A stretch of 64,000 bases of DNA, from the NCBI RefSeq assembly GCF_041359055.1, contig NZ_JBGJKZ010000002.1:62001-126000 (forward strand), in the 5' to 3' direction. The DNA is from Paenalcaligenes hominis_A (GTDB lineage: Bacteria; Pseudomonadota; Gammaproteobacteria; Burkholderiales; Burkholderiaceae_B). Below are positions 1-8,853 of this stretch, one piece after another (position 1 is the first letter of the stretch; every line of letters starts with the position of its first letter). The notes beneath the pieces were generated by a model. The model did not search any database. It had not been told where the DNA came from and saw nothing but the letters and a program-made list of their open reading frames with translations. Position numbers and translations under genes: made by a program.

Positions 1-164
1 GAGGCGCAGTTATTGGCATAGATTTTTTTACCCTGCATGACAAGAGTTTGATCAGATGGATCGATAAATGTAGGGGTTGACGCTGGCTTGCTGAAGAACC
101 ATAGACCTGAGATAGAAATAAAGCTAATTGCTAATCCTGCTAAAAGGTATTTTTTATTGACCAT
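1..164 (-). CDS. c-type cytochrome, N-terminal part (cut by window edge)
   Basis: Only the first 54 codons are inside the window. They read as a membrane anchor or signal segment (about residues 5-22, LLAGLAISFISISGLWFF), a short linker, and then QGKKIYANNCAS at the edge, which is the typical lead into a CxxCH haem-binding motif of a small class I cytochrome c. The ATG (164-162) overlaps the stop codon of the upstream multicopper oxidase by one base (TAATG), so the two are translationally coupled. This suggests a periplasmic redox partner or accessory of the oxidase. The haem motif itself lies outside the window, so the family call is an inference from the flanking residues. Confidence 0.6.
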   Translation of the reverse strand, partial: MVNKKYLLAGLAISFISISGLWFFSKPASTPTFIDPSDQTLVMQGKKIYANNCA

Positions 165-1693
165 TATGCAGTGACCTCTAGGTTAGCCATCATACCTAAA
201 TCTTCATGTTCTAAAATATGACAGTGCAGCATGCGTACCCCTGGCAGGGATTGTTTGACATGAAAAATGACGGTCTCATAGGGCTTTAGGTTAATGGTGT
301 CACGCCAAGCCTTAAAGGGTTCAGGGCTTATTTTTCCTTTTAGTTCTCGCTGCACAACTTGAAACTGTGTGCCATGTAGATGGAAAGGGTGATCCATATG
401 CGAGTTATTAAAAACTCGCCACTCTTCCACTTCTCCGACTCGGCTACGTAAATCAATGCGTGTCATATCGAAGGTTTTACCATTTATAAAAAACATATTG
501 TGCATCTGTTCCATCGACATGGCATGGTCATGATGATTCATTGGCGCTTCACTGAACTCTACGGTTTTATGCGCTACGGGAGTGTCTAAATTAGCGAAGG
601 GTCGTAAAACATGAGGTAGACGGAGTGGTTCTTTTGATTCTATTGTTAGGTGCGCTAAGGTAAGATTAACGGGCTCTTCCTTTACCATCATTTTTTCACG
701 ATCATAATACCGGCTGATAAGAGTGGTGCTGTGATTGCTATTAGCAATTAACAACACTTCAATGCGTTCGGCCGGTGCTAATAAAATTTCATCTACGGGG
801 GGCTGGGCTGTTTCTAATAGCCCTCCATCTGTACCAATCAGCTGCCATTGACAACCAGGAATCGCTAACTGCAAATACCGAGCGCTACAATTATTCCAAA
901 TACGTAATCGGGTATGTGTAGTAAGGCTTATACGTGGTTCCCGTTGCCCATTAACCAGCACAAACTGTCCTTCTCTGCCGTTCATCCAATCAAGCATCGT
1001 GTTTTCTGGGACTTGGGCTTGGTGATCCAAGCGCAAATCAGTGATCATCCAGTGCTGCTCTGGCAAGTGCGCTAAGGGATCATCAGCCGCACGCACCACC
1101 AGCGTACCAGCTAAGCCTTTAGCGACTTGGGTAGAAGTGCGCCCATGTGGATGAGGATGATACCAATAGGTTCCTGCGCTACCTTTAGGAAGAGTAAAAA
1201 GGTAACGTCGCTCTTCACCTGACGGAACACTATCTTGGGGGTTGCCGTCTTGGTCGGCAGGCACAGGTAAACCATGCCAATGTATTGTAGAGGCTTCGGG
1301 TAATTGATTTTTAAATAGGATTTCTACGGTATCGCCTTCGTTAACCGTTATTTGTGGTCCGGGTAGTTGGCCGTTATACAGCCAAAACTCGGTTGGTTGA
1401 CGTCCAGCTATTGTGAGTTGGGTGGGTTTAGCTACAAGCGTGGCTTGAAAACGGTGCGGTTTTTTACTTGTGTTTTTTAATTGAGGTAATGCAGTAAGAG
1501 GCTGCTTTGAGGGCATTTGATCTAGTGCTAATAAAATGGATTGAGCATGGTTGGGCATCATAGTATGCTCACCCCCGTTGCCAAGCCCCATTTTATTGGT
1601 AGGTGAATCATGGTGCATATGAGCACGAGCTAAAGGATGGCCCATGATTAAACCTAGAGCGCTAAATTTTAAGAGGTTTCTACGATTAGACAT
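164..1693 (-). CDS. Tat-exported multicopper oxidase (CueO/CopA-like, copper tolerance)
   Basis: A periplasmic oxidase of 509 residues that probably oxidises Cu(I) as part of copper detoxification. The start is placed at the ATG giving MSNRRNLLKF, a twin-arginine signal; the open frame extends further upstream but would bury this signal. All copper ligand motifs are visible: TIHWHGL, YWYHPHPHG, DHPFHLHG and, near the C terminus, MLHCHILEHEDLGMM (HCH-x3-H-x4-M type-1 site). Met/His-rich stretches near the N terminus (MHHDS, HTMMPNH) and before the third cupredoxin domain (HHDHAMSMEQMHNM) are typical of copper-tolerance oxidases. It diverges from the copRS pair across a CusR/CopR-type operator, so copper induction is likely. 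The exact subfamily (CueO or CopA) was not resolved. Confidence 0.9.
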   Translation of the reverse strand: MSNRRNLLKFSALGLIMGHPLARAHMHHDSPTNKMGLGNGGEHTMMPNHAQSILLALDQMPSKQPLTALPQLKNTSKKPHRFQATLVAKPTQLTIAGRQPTEFWLYNGQLPGPQITVNEGDTVEILFKNQLPEASTIHWHGLPVPADQDGNPQDSVPSGEERRYLFTLPKGSAGTYWYHPHPHGRTSTQVAKGLAGTLVVRAADDPLAHLPEQHWMITDLRLDHQAQVPENTMLDWMNGREGQFVLVNGQREPRISLTTHTRLRIWNNCSARYLQLAIPGCQWQLIGTDGGLLETAQPPVDEILLAPAERIEVLLIANSNHSTTLISRYYDREKMMVKEEPVNLTLAHLTIESKEPLRLPHVLRPFANLDTPVAHKTVEFSEAPMNHHDHAMSMEQMHNMFFINGKTFDMTRIDLRSRVGEVEEWRVFNNSHMDHPFHLHGTQFQVVQRELKGKISPEPFKAWRDTINLKPYETVIFHVKQSLPGVRMLHCHILEHEDLGMMANLEVTA

Positions 1694-1766
1694 TGTTATT
1701 ACCAAGTAGTGACGCGTTATTGAGCGAGAGTGTACTGAAATAAGTATGTCGAAGAGGTGACGCAAT

Positions 1767-1784
1767 AATGACAAATTTGTAATC
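1767..1784. promoter_or_regulatory. CusR/CopR-type operator between oxidase and copRS
   Basis: The sequence AATGACAAATTTGTAATC is an imperfect palindrome. It differs at two of 16 defined positions from the enterobacterial CusR box as I recall it (AATGACAA-NN-TTGTCATT). It lies midway between the divergent oxidase and response-regulator starts, where one site could control both. Assignment rests on this match and on the adjacent copper genes. Confidence 0.6.
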
Positions 1785-1857
1785 CATTTTTTTCTTTGAA
1801 AAGTATGGATAATTGGCAGGAAGCAAAACGGATGCATTCCAGATAGAGGAAGAGGAA

Positions 1858-2544
1858 ATGAAAATACTGGTTGTTGAGGATGAGATTAAAACAGGGGACT
1901 ATATACGCCAAGGGCTAGAGGAGTCAGGGTTTAGGGTGGACTTAGCTCGTACAGGGCTGGATGGACAGCATTTGGCACTGACTGGCTCATATGATTTGAT
2001 TGTTTTAGATGTCATGCTGCCGGATGTCAGTGGTTGGCGTATTGTTGAATCCTTGCGTGATGTAAAAGCTTCCATTCCTGTTTTGTTTCTTACCGCAAGA
2101 GACAGTGTAGAAGACCGGGTTAAAGGCCTAGAGTTAGGGGCGGATGATTATTTGGTTAAGCCGTTTGCTTTTTCTGAGTTTGTTGCACGGGTACGGACGT
2201 TGCTACGACGTGGTGCATTACCTTCGTTAGATGCTCAGCTTCAGATAGCCAACTTAGTGCTCGATATTCCCCGACGCCAAGTTTTACGTAATGGTCACCG
2301 TATTAATTTGACGAACAAGGAGTTTGCGCTATTAGAGTTGCTTATGAGGCGGCAGGGCGAAGTTCTGCCTCGATCTCTGATTGCCTCACAAATATGGGAT
2401 ATGAATTTTGATGGTGACAGCAATGTGATTGATGTGGCAATTCGGCGCTTACGTGTGAAGATTGATGATGATTATGAACCAAAGCTAATTCAAACCATAC
2501 GAGGGATGGGATATATGTTAGATCTGCCCTACACCATAGAATAA
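1858..2544 (+). CDS. copR: copper-responsive OmpR-family response regulator (CopR/CusR-like)
   Basis: A 228-residue DNA-binding response regulator. The N-terminal receiver domain starts MKILVVEDE, has the phospho-acceptor Asp51 in LIVLDVMLP and the conserved Lys in DYLVKPF. The C-terminal winged helix (about residues 125-225) ends in the OmpR-type VIDVAIRRLRVKIDDD and IRGMGYML segments. The ATG at 1858 follows a purine-rich ribosome site (GAGGAAGAGGAA); an upstream in-frame start at 1813 would add 15 residues not found in the family. The stop is three bases before the sensor kinase gene, so they form an operon. The copper role is inferred from the divergent multicopper oxidase and the operator; CzcR/IrlR-like paralogues look very similar. 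Confidence 0.85.
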   Translation: MKILVVEDEIKTGDYIRQGLEESGFRVDLARTGLDGQHLALTGSYDLIVLDVMLPDVSGWRIVESLRDVKASIPVLFLTARDSVEDRVKGLELGADDYLVKPFAFSEFVARVRTLLRRGALPSLDAQLQIANLVLDIPRRQVLRNGHRINLTNKEFALLELLMRRQGEVLPRSLIASQIWDMNFDGDSNVIDVAIRRLRVKIDDDYEPKLIQTIRGMGYMLDLPYTIE

Positions 2545-2547
2545 ATC

Positions 2548-3957
2548 ATGAAAGTCTTAGGTCCTGTTTCTCTGGCTACTCGCTTGACTGCGTCGATCGG
2601 AATAATCATCACAGTTTTATTATTGTTATTTGGTTGGATGGCCCAGCGCTCAATTAACGAGCACTTTATTGAACAAGATGTTGATGAATTAAACGCAGTT
2701 GTTCAAGCGTTAACACATGCTATAAGCATGATGCCCGTAAATGAAAATCGTGAAGCCATGGCGGTTCGTTTTGCTGAGGCTGTTTCAGGGCACCATAATG
2801 TGCAATACAGTGTGTGGTTAGCTGACAATACCCCCATTTTTTCTACTTTTGTGCCGGCTTTACAAAAAGAGGTAAGTTTGGCTCAGCCTCTTGAGCAGAT
2901 CGCTGTTAATACTGTTTATGTATGGCAAACCCAAACAGAGACATTTAGAGGGGGAGTCTTAAAAATCAACGCAGGTAAAAATACGCTTACTGATTTTTTT
3001 ATAGTGATGGTCGCCACACAAATTGATTTTCATTTGCACTATTTGACTAGTTTTCGTAAGCAACTTGGCGCTATTACTATTGTTGGATTGGTTTTGGCTA
3101 TTTTGGCTACCCGCATTGCCGTTTATCAAGGGCATGCGCCAATACGAAGAGTTAGCTATCAGTTAAGAAAAATCCGATCTGATCAACTTCATATCCGCTT
3201 AGATCTTAATACTGTACCAACGGAGTTGATTGGTTTGGCTATGTCTTTTAATGAAATGTTAGATGGAATTGAGGCAGGGTTTCAGCGTTTATCTCATTTT
3301 TCAGCGGATCTTGCACATGAAATACGCACGCCCATTACGAATATGAAAATCCAGACTGAAGTCGGATTATCTCGAGCTAGAAACATCGAGGCCTATAGAG
3401 AGATTCTGTACTCTAATCTTGAAGAATATGAACGCATGGCAAAAATGGTAAACGACATGCTGTTTTTAGCGCAAGCAGATAATAATCTTTTAAATCTAGA
3501 GCCTGTGGCATTGGATGTAAGAGCAGAAATTAGTGCATTATTTGAATACTTTGAAGCCTTTGCCGAAGAGCAAGATGTACGTCTTATGCTAGTTGGAGAG
3601 TCTATTCAGATAATAGGGGATCGCCTAATGTTCAGGCGTGCACTAAGCAATTTATTGTCTAACGCCATACGTTACACGCCTGCGGGTAAAACTGTTTCCG
3701 TACATTTAACGCAAGCGATCGAGACACTACAGATTAGTGTAAAAAACCCTGGGTTTACGATTCCTGAAGAGCATCTATCACATATTTTTGAACGCTTTTA
3801 TCGCATGGACGCGTCGCGACAACGCTGCAGTGAGGGGGCTGGGCTGGGCTTAGCCATTACAAAGTCAATTATAGAAGCACACCACGGAAAGTTGACAGTG
3901 AGCTCTTCTAATCATGAGACGGTGTTTACGATTTCCTTTCCTATAAAAAAGGCTTAA
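2548..3957 (+). CDS. copS: heavy-metal sensor histidine kinase (CopS/CusS-like)
   Basis: A 469-residue membrane sensor kinase that would phosphorylate the preceding regulator. There is one membrane segment near residues 13-33 and a second near 170-190, bracketing a periplasmic sensor region. A HAMP linker follows, then the H-box FSADLAHEIRTP with His257 as phosphorylation site, an N-box (NLLSNAIRYTP) and the ATP-lid glycines (GAGLGLAITKSIIEAHHG). Length and arrangement fit the CusS/CopS/CzcS heavy-metal kinase family. The metal is inferred to be copper from the neighbouring oxidase; the sequence alone does not separate copper from other metals. Confidence 0.85.
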   Translation: MKVLGPVSLATRLTASIGIIITVLLLLFGWMAQRSINEHFIEQDVDELNAVVQALTHAISMMPVNENREAMAVRFAEAVSGHHNVQYSVWLADNTPIFSTFVPALQKEVSLAQPLEQIAVNTVYVWQTQTETFRGGVLKINAGKNTLTDFFIVMVATQIDFHLHYLTSFRKQLGAITIVGLVLAILATRIAVYQGHAPIRRVSYQLRKIRSDQLHIRLDLNTVPTELIGLAMSFNEMLDGIEAGFQRLSHFSADLAHEIRTPITNMKIQTEVGLSRARNIEAYREILYSNLEEYERMAKMVNDMLFLAQADNNLLNLEPVALDVRAEISALFEYFEAFAEEQDVRLMLVGESIQIIGDRLMFRRALSNLLSNAIRYTPAGKTVSVHLTQAIETLQISVKNPGFTIPEEHLSHIFERFYRMDASRQRCSEGAGLGLAITKSIIEAHHGKLTVSSSNHETVFTISFPIKKA

Positions 3958-4098
3958 ATAGTGCACTAGGGGCTTTGTTATGTAGCATTTAGGTTTTTAA
4001 ATCAATGGCTTGTCGTGTAGGCTTGGAAGTAAGTCTAGTGATTAAACGCAGATCAGAGCAAACCAACCTAATCCAACAACTAAACGGAAGGGGGTCAA

Positions 4099-4851
4099 AT
4101 GTCCACACAGCCTGCTAAAAAAACCGCTACTCTTTATCGAATGGTGATGCCAAAACATATTTGCCCTTTTGGCCTTAAATCTAAAGATATATTAGAGCGC
4201 CATGGTTTTGAAATAGATGATCGCTGGTTAACTACGCGTGAGCAAACCGACCAGTTCATGGCAAAACACCACGTTAAAACCACTCCGCAAACATTCATAG
4301 ACGGCAAACGTATTGGTGGCTTTGATGAGTTGGCGGTGTATTTCCACGAAAAAAAGCCTAAAGCATTACGTAGCGACACCTCTTATCAACCAGTGATTGC
4401 CATTTTCAGTATGGCATTATTTATGGCCGTCGCTTTAACTTGGTATAACTGGCAAACGTTATTTGTTCTACAGACTTTTGAGTGGTTTATTGCCCTTGCT
4501 ATGTGCTTGCTTGCACTACAAAAACTCCAAGACATCGAGCAGTTTTCTACCATGTTTCTTAACTATGATGTATTAGCTCAAAAATGGGTGCGCTACAGCA
4601 AACTTTACCCCTTTGGCGAAGCGTTCGCGGGGGTGTGCATGATAGCCGGGGTTTTTATGGTGGTTGCAGTGCCAGTTGCTTTGTTTATAGGCACAGTGGG
4701 GGCTATTTCTGTAGTAAAAGCGGTCTACATTGAAAAGCGTGAATTGAAATGCGCTTGTGTTGGCGGCAACAGTAAAGTGCCTCTAGGTTTTGTCTCTTTG
4801 ACCGAAAATCTCATGATGATAGGGATGGCGGTGTGGATGGCATTTAAATAG
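4099..4851 (+). CDS. glutaredoxin-MauE/DoxX-like membrane fusion protein
   Basis: A 250-residue two-part protein. Residues about 10-90 form a glutaredoxin-like domain with a CPFG active-site motif (Cys22), the cis-proline stretch TTPQTF and GGFDEL. Residues about 98-250 form a MauE/DoxX-like redox-associated membrane domain with about four hydrophobic segments. It ends in a conserved-looking KCACVGGNSKVPLGF stretch containing a C-x-C pair. A strong ribosome site (AAGGGGG) precedes the ATG. It probably passes reducing equivalents across the membrane, perhaps for cytochrome or copper-site thiols. That role is inference from domain content and from lying 141 bases after copS; it may be a separate transcript. 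Confidence 0.75.
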   Translation: MSTQPAKKTATLYRMVMPKHICPFGLKSKDILERHGFEIDDRWLTTREQTDQFMAKHHVKTTPQTFIDGKRIGGFDELAVYFHEKKPKALRSDTSYQPVIAIFSMALFMAVALTWYNWQTLFVLQTFEWFIALAMCLLALQKLQDIEQFSTMFLNYDVLAQKWVRYSKLYPFGEAFAGVCMIAGVFMVVAVPVALFIGTVGAISVVKAVYIEKRELKCACVGGNSKVPLGFVSLTENLMMIGMAVWMAFK

Positions 4852-5785
4852 CGGTGAGTTACAGCACGCGTCGGCTTTGTTCTAAGTGATTAGGCTGCTT
4901 TCCAGTAAGCGGACTGCTTTTGGGGCTCAGACACTAGCGACGCCAATAAGCTTGTCGAGCCTGACTTGGTGGGGGTAAGTTGGATTAAATAACGACTCTA
5001 CTGTAAACCGTGCTTGAGTCTATATGAACGTTTTCTTTCCAAGTGTTTGGCTTTAATAAGAATAAAAAATATTTTAATACTATCTTATAGCGCTCTTGTC
5101 ACTTTGAAGGGCAAGGACTTCTACTACAGTTAGATTGGAGCCTGAACCACTCTGTTGAATTATTACTTGAGTGGGCACTCTAGCTGCCTCTTTTCTCCAG
5201 AGTTCAAGCATGTGTTATAGCTAGCGGGTTACAGCTTTCATTAACTATACATTCGCTGCATAGCTCTCTGTCTACTACTCTAATTGATGATGTGATTGGC
5301 AATTTTTTTCGCAATGTAGCCACAGGAATCACGAGTTGTACGAGTGGTTAAGGTTTTAATTTTTTTTACAGAGTTACTGTGCTCAAACAGAAGGAGTATT
5401 CAGATCTGTTTTGACCGTTTATGAAAATGTAGATTAATTATTGTATAAGCTCATCGATATAAAAAATTGATAATTAAATAAAAATATTTAAAGAGTCATC
5501 CAAATATTAAATAGGAATGGCTTTTTAAAGAAAATAGATGCAATAAGCTCCTAAGGCTCGCTTTATGACGCTAGCTTTTCTAAGAATATTTGCCTGCTAG
5601 GGTTTATACCTAATTGATAATAAAGATAAAAAAATACTCCTGTTTTATAGGGTTCTCTTAGCTACCATGCCTAAATTGTATAGTTTTAGAGTTAAATGGT
5701 CTTAGACGAAACGGCATGAGTAATATAAAAATCAACCTAGAATGCAAAAAAGTACACCTTAGTTACAAAGATTATGGAGACAAAT
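4852..5785. other. long AT-rich intergenic region; promoter side of the ABC operon
   Basis: About 920 bases with no coding stretch that I can support on either strand and no recognisable RNA or mobile element. Near its right end there is a plausible sigma-70 promoter (TTAGAC at 5702-5707, 16-base spacer, TATAAA at 5724-5729) placed about 55 bases before the start of the substrate-binding protein. Several long T and A runs (for example around 5298-5305 and 5358-5367) are present. It may be decayed DNA at the left edge of the catabolic island, which is inference only. Confidence 0.4.
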
Positions 5786-6940
5786 ATGAAAATCAAAACG
5801 GCTTTGCTTGTAACTGCGCTGACATTGGGAGTGAGTCATTCTGCATTGGCTGTGGTTAAGGTTGGTTTTATGCTGCCTTATAGCGGAACTTATACGGCTC
5901 TAGGTCAAGCGATTGAGAATGGTTTTAAGATGTATGTGGATGAGCAGGGGGGAAGTCTAGGTGGTGAAAAGATCGAGTTTTATCGTGTGGATGATGAGTC
6001 TAACCCTGCTAAAGCGTCTGATAACGCAAACCGCCTGATTAAACGGGATCAAGTAGATGTATTAGTTGGTACAGTCCACTCTGGTGTTGCTATGGCATTA
6101 GCAAAAGCTGCTCAAGATACAGATACTACACTGATTATTCCTAATGCTGGCGCAGATATGTTAACTGGGGCTTTGTGTGCGCCTAATGTGTTCCGTACTT
6201 CTTTTACGAATTGGCAACCAGCCTACGCCATGGGGCATGTGGCACGCGAAAAGGGCTATGAAAATGTAGTTAGCGTGACATGGAATTATGCCGCAGGTAA
6301 AGAGGCTATTAATGGTTTTAAACAAGGCTTTGAGGAAGAGGGCGGTAAAGTAGTAAAAGAGCTTTTGTTGCCTTTTCCTGATGTGGAGTTTCAATCTATC
6401 TTAACTGAAATAGCCGCTTTGAAGCCCGATGCCGTCTTTACTTTTTTTGCTGGTGGCGGAGCTGTGAAATTTGTTCAAGATTATGCTAGTTCAGGTTTAG
6501 GAAAAGAGGTTCCTTTACTTGGTAGTGGCTTTCTAACTGATGGAACACTAGAGGCTCAAGGTGAGTCCGCACAAGGATTATTAACCACGTTGCATTATGC
6601 GGATGGTTTAAATACAGAAAAAGACAAAGCTTTCCGAGAGTCATACTCAGAACGTCATCCGAATATGGTGCCCGATGTCTATGCTGTACAGGGCTATGAT
6701 GCGGCACAGTTATTAGATGCTGGCTTAGCTGCTGTTAACGGAGATAAAAGTAATAAAAAAGAGCTACGTAACGCAATGCGTAATGCCACGATCGATAGTC
6801 CCAGAGGGACATTTACTTTATCTGCAGCAGGAAACCCTATTCAGGATGTCTATTTACGTGAGGTTCAGGGTAAAGAGAATATTATGGTTTCTATAGCCAG
6901 AGAGAAGTTAGAGGACCCAGCTTTAGGTTGTCGTTTGTAA
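5786..6940 (+). CDS. ABC transporter periplasmic substrate-binding protein (LivK/HAAT type)
   Basis: A 384-residue exported receptor of the branched-chain-amino-acid/aromatic-acid class. MKIKTALLVTALTLG up to ALA is a signal peptide, followed by the mature type I periplasmic-binding fold (VVKVGFMLPYSGTYTALG, then FRTSFTNWQPAYAMG and PDAVFTFFAGG). The true start is the second ATG: the first one (5774) is part of the ribosome site GGAGA, and the same GGAGACAAA-ATGAAA leader recurs before the enolase-family gene downstream. It heads a five-gene operon with two permeases and two ATPases. Related receptors in soil bacteria bind aromatic acids, and the mandelate operon nearby suggests mandelate, benzoylformate or benzoate as ligand. 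The ligand is inference. Confidence 0.85.
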   Translation: MKIKTALLVTALTLGVSHSALAVVKVGFMLPYSGTYTALGQAIENGFKMYVDEQGGSLGGEKIEFYRVDDESNPAKASDNANRLIKRDQVDVLVGTVHSGVAMALAKAAQDTDTTLIIPNAGADMLTGALCAPNVFRTSFTNWQPAYAMGHVAREKGYENVVSVTWNYAAGKEAINGFKQGFEEEGGKVVKELLLPFPDVEFQSILTEIAALKPDAVFTFFAGGGAVKFVQDYASSGLGKEVPLLGSGFLTDGTLEAQGESAQGLLTTLHYADGLNTEKDKAFRESYSERHPNMVPDVYAVQGYDAAQLLDAGLAAVNGDKSNKKELRNAMRNATIDSPRGTFTLSAAGNPIQDVYLREVQGKENIMVSIAREKLEDPALGCRL

Positions 6941-6961
6941 TTTAACGAAAAGAGGGATTTT

Positions 6962-7843
6962 GTGGAAATAAAAATTTTCCTCATACAAAGCTTAAATGCT
7001 GTCCAATACGGCTTGCTACTTTTTCTAGTAGCAAGCGGTTTAACACTGATATTTGGCATTATGAATATCATTAATTTGGCACATGGTAGCTTTTATATGA
7101 TTGGGGCCTATATGGCCTTTGCTTTGCAGCCAGTAGTTAATAATTACCTAGGTGGAGGATTGTTTACTGTCCTATTGCTATGCACTTTATTAGCGGTGTT
7201 AATTGGTTATTTATTAGAGTGGGCTTTCTTTAGTTACTTATACCATCGAGATCACTTACAACAAGTATTAATGACTTATGGCTTAATTCTGGTTTTTGAA
7301 GAGCTTAGAAGTTTACTCGTCGGTAATGATGTGCATGGAGTCACCGTTCCAGCTTGGTTGAGCGGCACTGTCTCTTTAGGAGGGGTAATGACTTATCCCG
7401 TTTATAGGCTATTTATTTCTGCAGTTTGTCTTTTACTTGCAGGGGGTCTGTATTGGGTTTTAGTGCGGACTCGACTAGGGATGAAAATCCGAGCAGGTGC
7501 TTCAAATCGTGAAATGATAGGTGCTTTAGGGATTGATATTAATCGGCTGTTCAGGATTGTATTTGCTATGGGGGTTGCGTTAGCTGCATTTGCAGGTGCT
7601 GTGGCTGCTCCAGTAACTTCTGTGTATCCAGGGATGGGACACTCTATTCTTATTATTTGCTTTGTGGTTGTAGTGATTGGTGGGATTGGCTCGATTAAAG
7701 GGGCTTTTATTGCTGCAATGCTAGTTGGATTTGTCAGTACATTTGGACTGGTGTTTTTCCCAACTGCTTCAGGCATGTTGGTGTATGTATTGATGGCCAT
7801 AGTTTTACTATTAAAGCCAGACGGTTTGTTTAAACAAGGGTAA
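6962..7843 (+). CDS. livH: ABC transporter inner-membrane permease, LivH type
   Basis: A 293-residue hydrophobic permease with about eight membrane segments. It begins at a GTG codon after AAGAGGGA. The LivH signatures LTLIFGIMNIINLAHGSFYMIGAY near the N terminus and VVIGGIGSIKGAF near the C terminus are clear. It follows the binding-protein gene by 21 bases and precedes livM by 5 bases. It forms half of the transmembrane channel of the importer with LivM. The substrate is unknown; the gene name describes the family, not a demonstrated leucine transport role. Confidence 0.88.
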   Translation: MEIKIFLIQSLNAVQYGLLLFLVASGLTLIFGIMNIINLAHGSFYMIGAYMAFALQPVVNNYLGGGLFTVLLLCTLLAVLIGYLLEWAFFSYLYHRDHLQQVLMTYGLILVFEELRSLLVGNDVHGVTVPAWLSGTVSLGGVMTYPVYRLFISAVCLLLAGGLYWVLVRTRLGMKIRAGASNREMIGALGIDINRLFRIVFAMGVALAAFAGAVAAPVTSVYPGMGHSILIICFVVVVIGGIGSIKGAFIAAMLVGFVSTFGLVFFPTASGMLVYVLMAIVLLLKPDGLFKQG

Positions 7844-7848
7844 TAGGT

Positions 7849-8853
7849 ATGGAAAGCAATACGAGCAAAAATTATATCTTTTCAGCTTTGGTCATTGGGT
7901 GCGCCTTTTTATTCCCCTTATATGCAAATAGTTACTACACAGGTTTGGCTTTAGAAATCATTATCTATGCAATATTTGCGTTAGGGCTACAGCTTTTAGT
8001 AGGTGGAGCAGGTTTGGTGAGCCTTGGACATGCCGCATTCTTTGGTTTAGCTGCTTATACAACAGTATTAGTTGCACCTGAAATGGGTCCAGCTAACCTA
8101 TTTGTGGTGTTGTTTGCTTCAGTGGTAGTGACTGGAATTTTTGCTTTGGTAACAGGAGCTTTAGTGCTTCGAACCACGGGGATTTATTTTATTATGGTCA
8201 CGTTGGCTTTTGCGCAAATGGCCTACTTTATATTTCATGATACTAATTTAGGTGGGGGCAGTGACGGAGCGTATCTATATTTTAGGCCAGAAGCAAGACT
8301 AGGAGACACAGTTCTTTTCAGTATTGGCAATAATCTGCATTTTTTCTATTTTTCTTTAATTTGCTTGATCATTGTCTGGTTTTCACTTTATTTAGTAATG
8401 CGATCACGGTTTGGCGCGGCTTTAACAGGTATCCGTCTTAACGAACAACGCATGAGATCTGCAGGCTTTCCCACTTACGCGTATAAGCTCGTCGCGTATG
8501 TCATGTCCGGAGTTATTGCTAGTTTAAGTGGACTGTTATACGTGGTTAAAGATGGTTATGTTAACCCTGAGATTTTGTCTTGGGAGCAATCAGGGTTAGT
8601 TTTATTAATGGTGATTCTGGGGGGGCAGTTTAGATTATGGGGGGCAATAGTAGGTGCTGCTGCGTTAATTTTGCTTCAGGAGCTATTTCAATCCCACGAG
8701 ATTTTCGGGAACTTCGCATCACATTGGAACTTGAGTTATGGCCTAGCGATTATGGCGCTAGTGGCTTTTTTACCAGAGGGTATTGCTGGGATAAAAGTAC
8801 GCTTCACAAAAAACAAAATAACTAGATTGTCAGAGGCACAGGATTCTATATGA
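7849..8853 (+). CDS. livM: ABC transporter inner-membrane permease, LivM type
   Basis: A 334-residue permease partner of LivH with about nine or ten membrane segments. The LivM-type segment GLVSLGHAAFFGLAAYTTVL is near the N terminus, and the cytoplasmic EAA-like loop LTGIRLNEQRMRSAGFPTYAYKLVAYVMSG lies around residues 190-220. The last four bases overlap the ATG of the first ATPase gene (ATGA), showing tight operon organisation. It shapes the channel through which the bound ligand enters the cytoplasm. Confidence 0.88.
   Translation: MESNTSKNYIFSALVIGCAFLFPLYANSYYTGLALEIIIYAIFALGLQLLVGGAGLVSLGHAAFFGLAAYTTVLVAPEMGPANLFVVLFASVVVTGIFALVTGALVLRTTGIYFIMVTLAFAQMAYFIFHDTNLGGGSDGAYLYFRPEARLGDTVLFSIGNNLHFFYFSLICLIIVWFSLYLVMRSRFGAALTGIRLNEQRMRSAGFPTYAYKLVAYVMSGVIASLSGLLYVVKDGYVNPEILSWEQSGLVLLMVILGGQFRLWGAIVGAAALILLQELFQSHEIFGNFASHWNLSYGLAIMALVAFLPEGIAGIKVRFTKNKITRLSEAQDSI

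Noticed and set aside
5774..5788. First ATG (5774) as start of the substrate-binding protein, and likewise 14477 for the enolase-family gene
   Set aside because: Each is part of the GGAGA ribosome site and would add four residues before a normal signal peptide or family N terminus.
7402..7800. Open minus-strand frame of about 130 codons within livH
   Set aside because: Antisense to a well-conserved permease; residue make-up (Ile/Thr/Ala/Pro rich) is that of a mirrored membrane-protein gene, with no family match or ribosome site.
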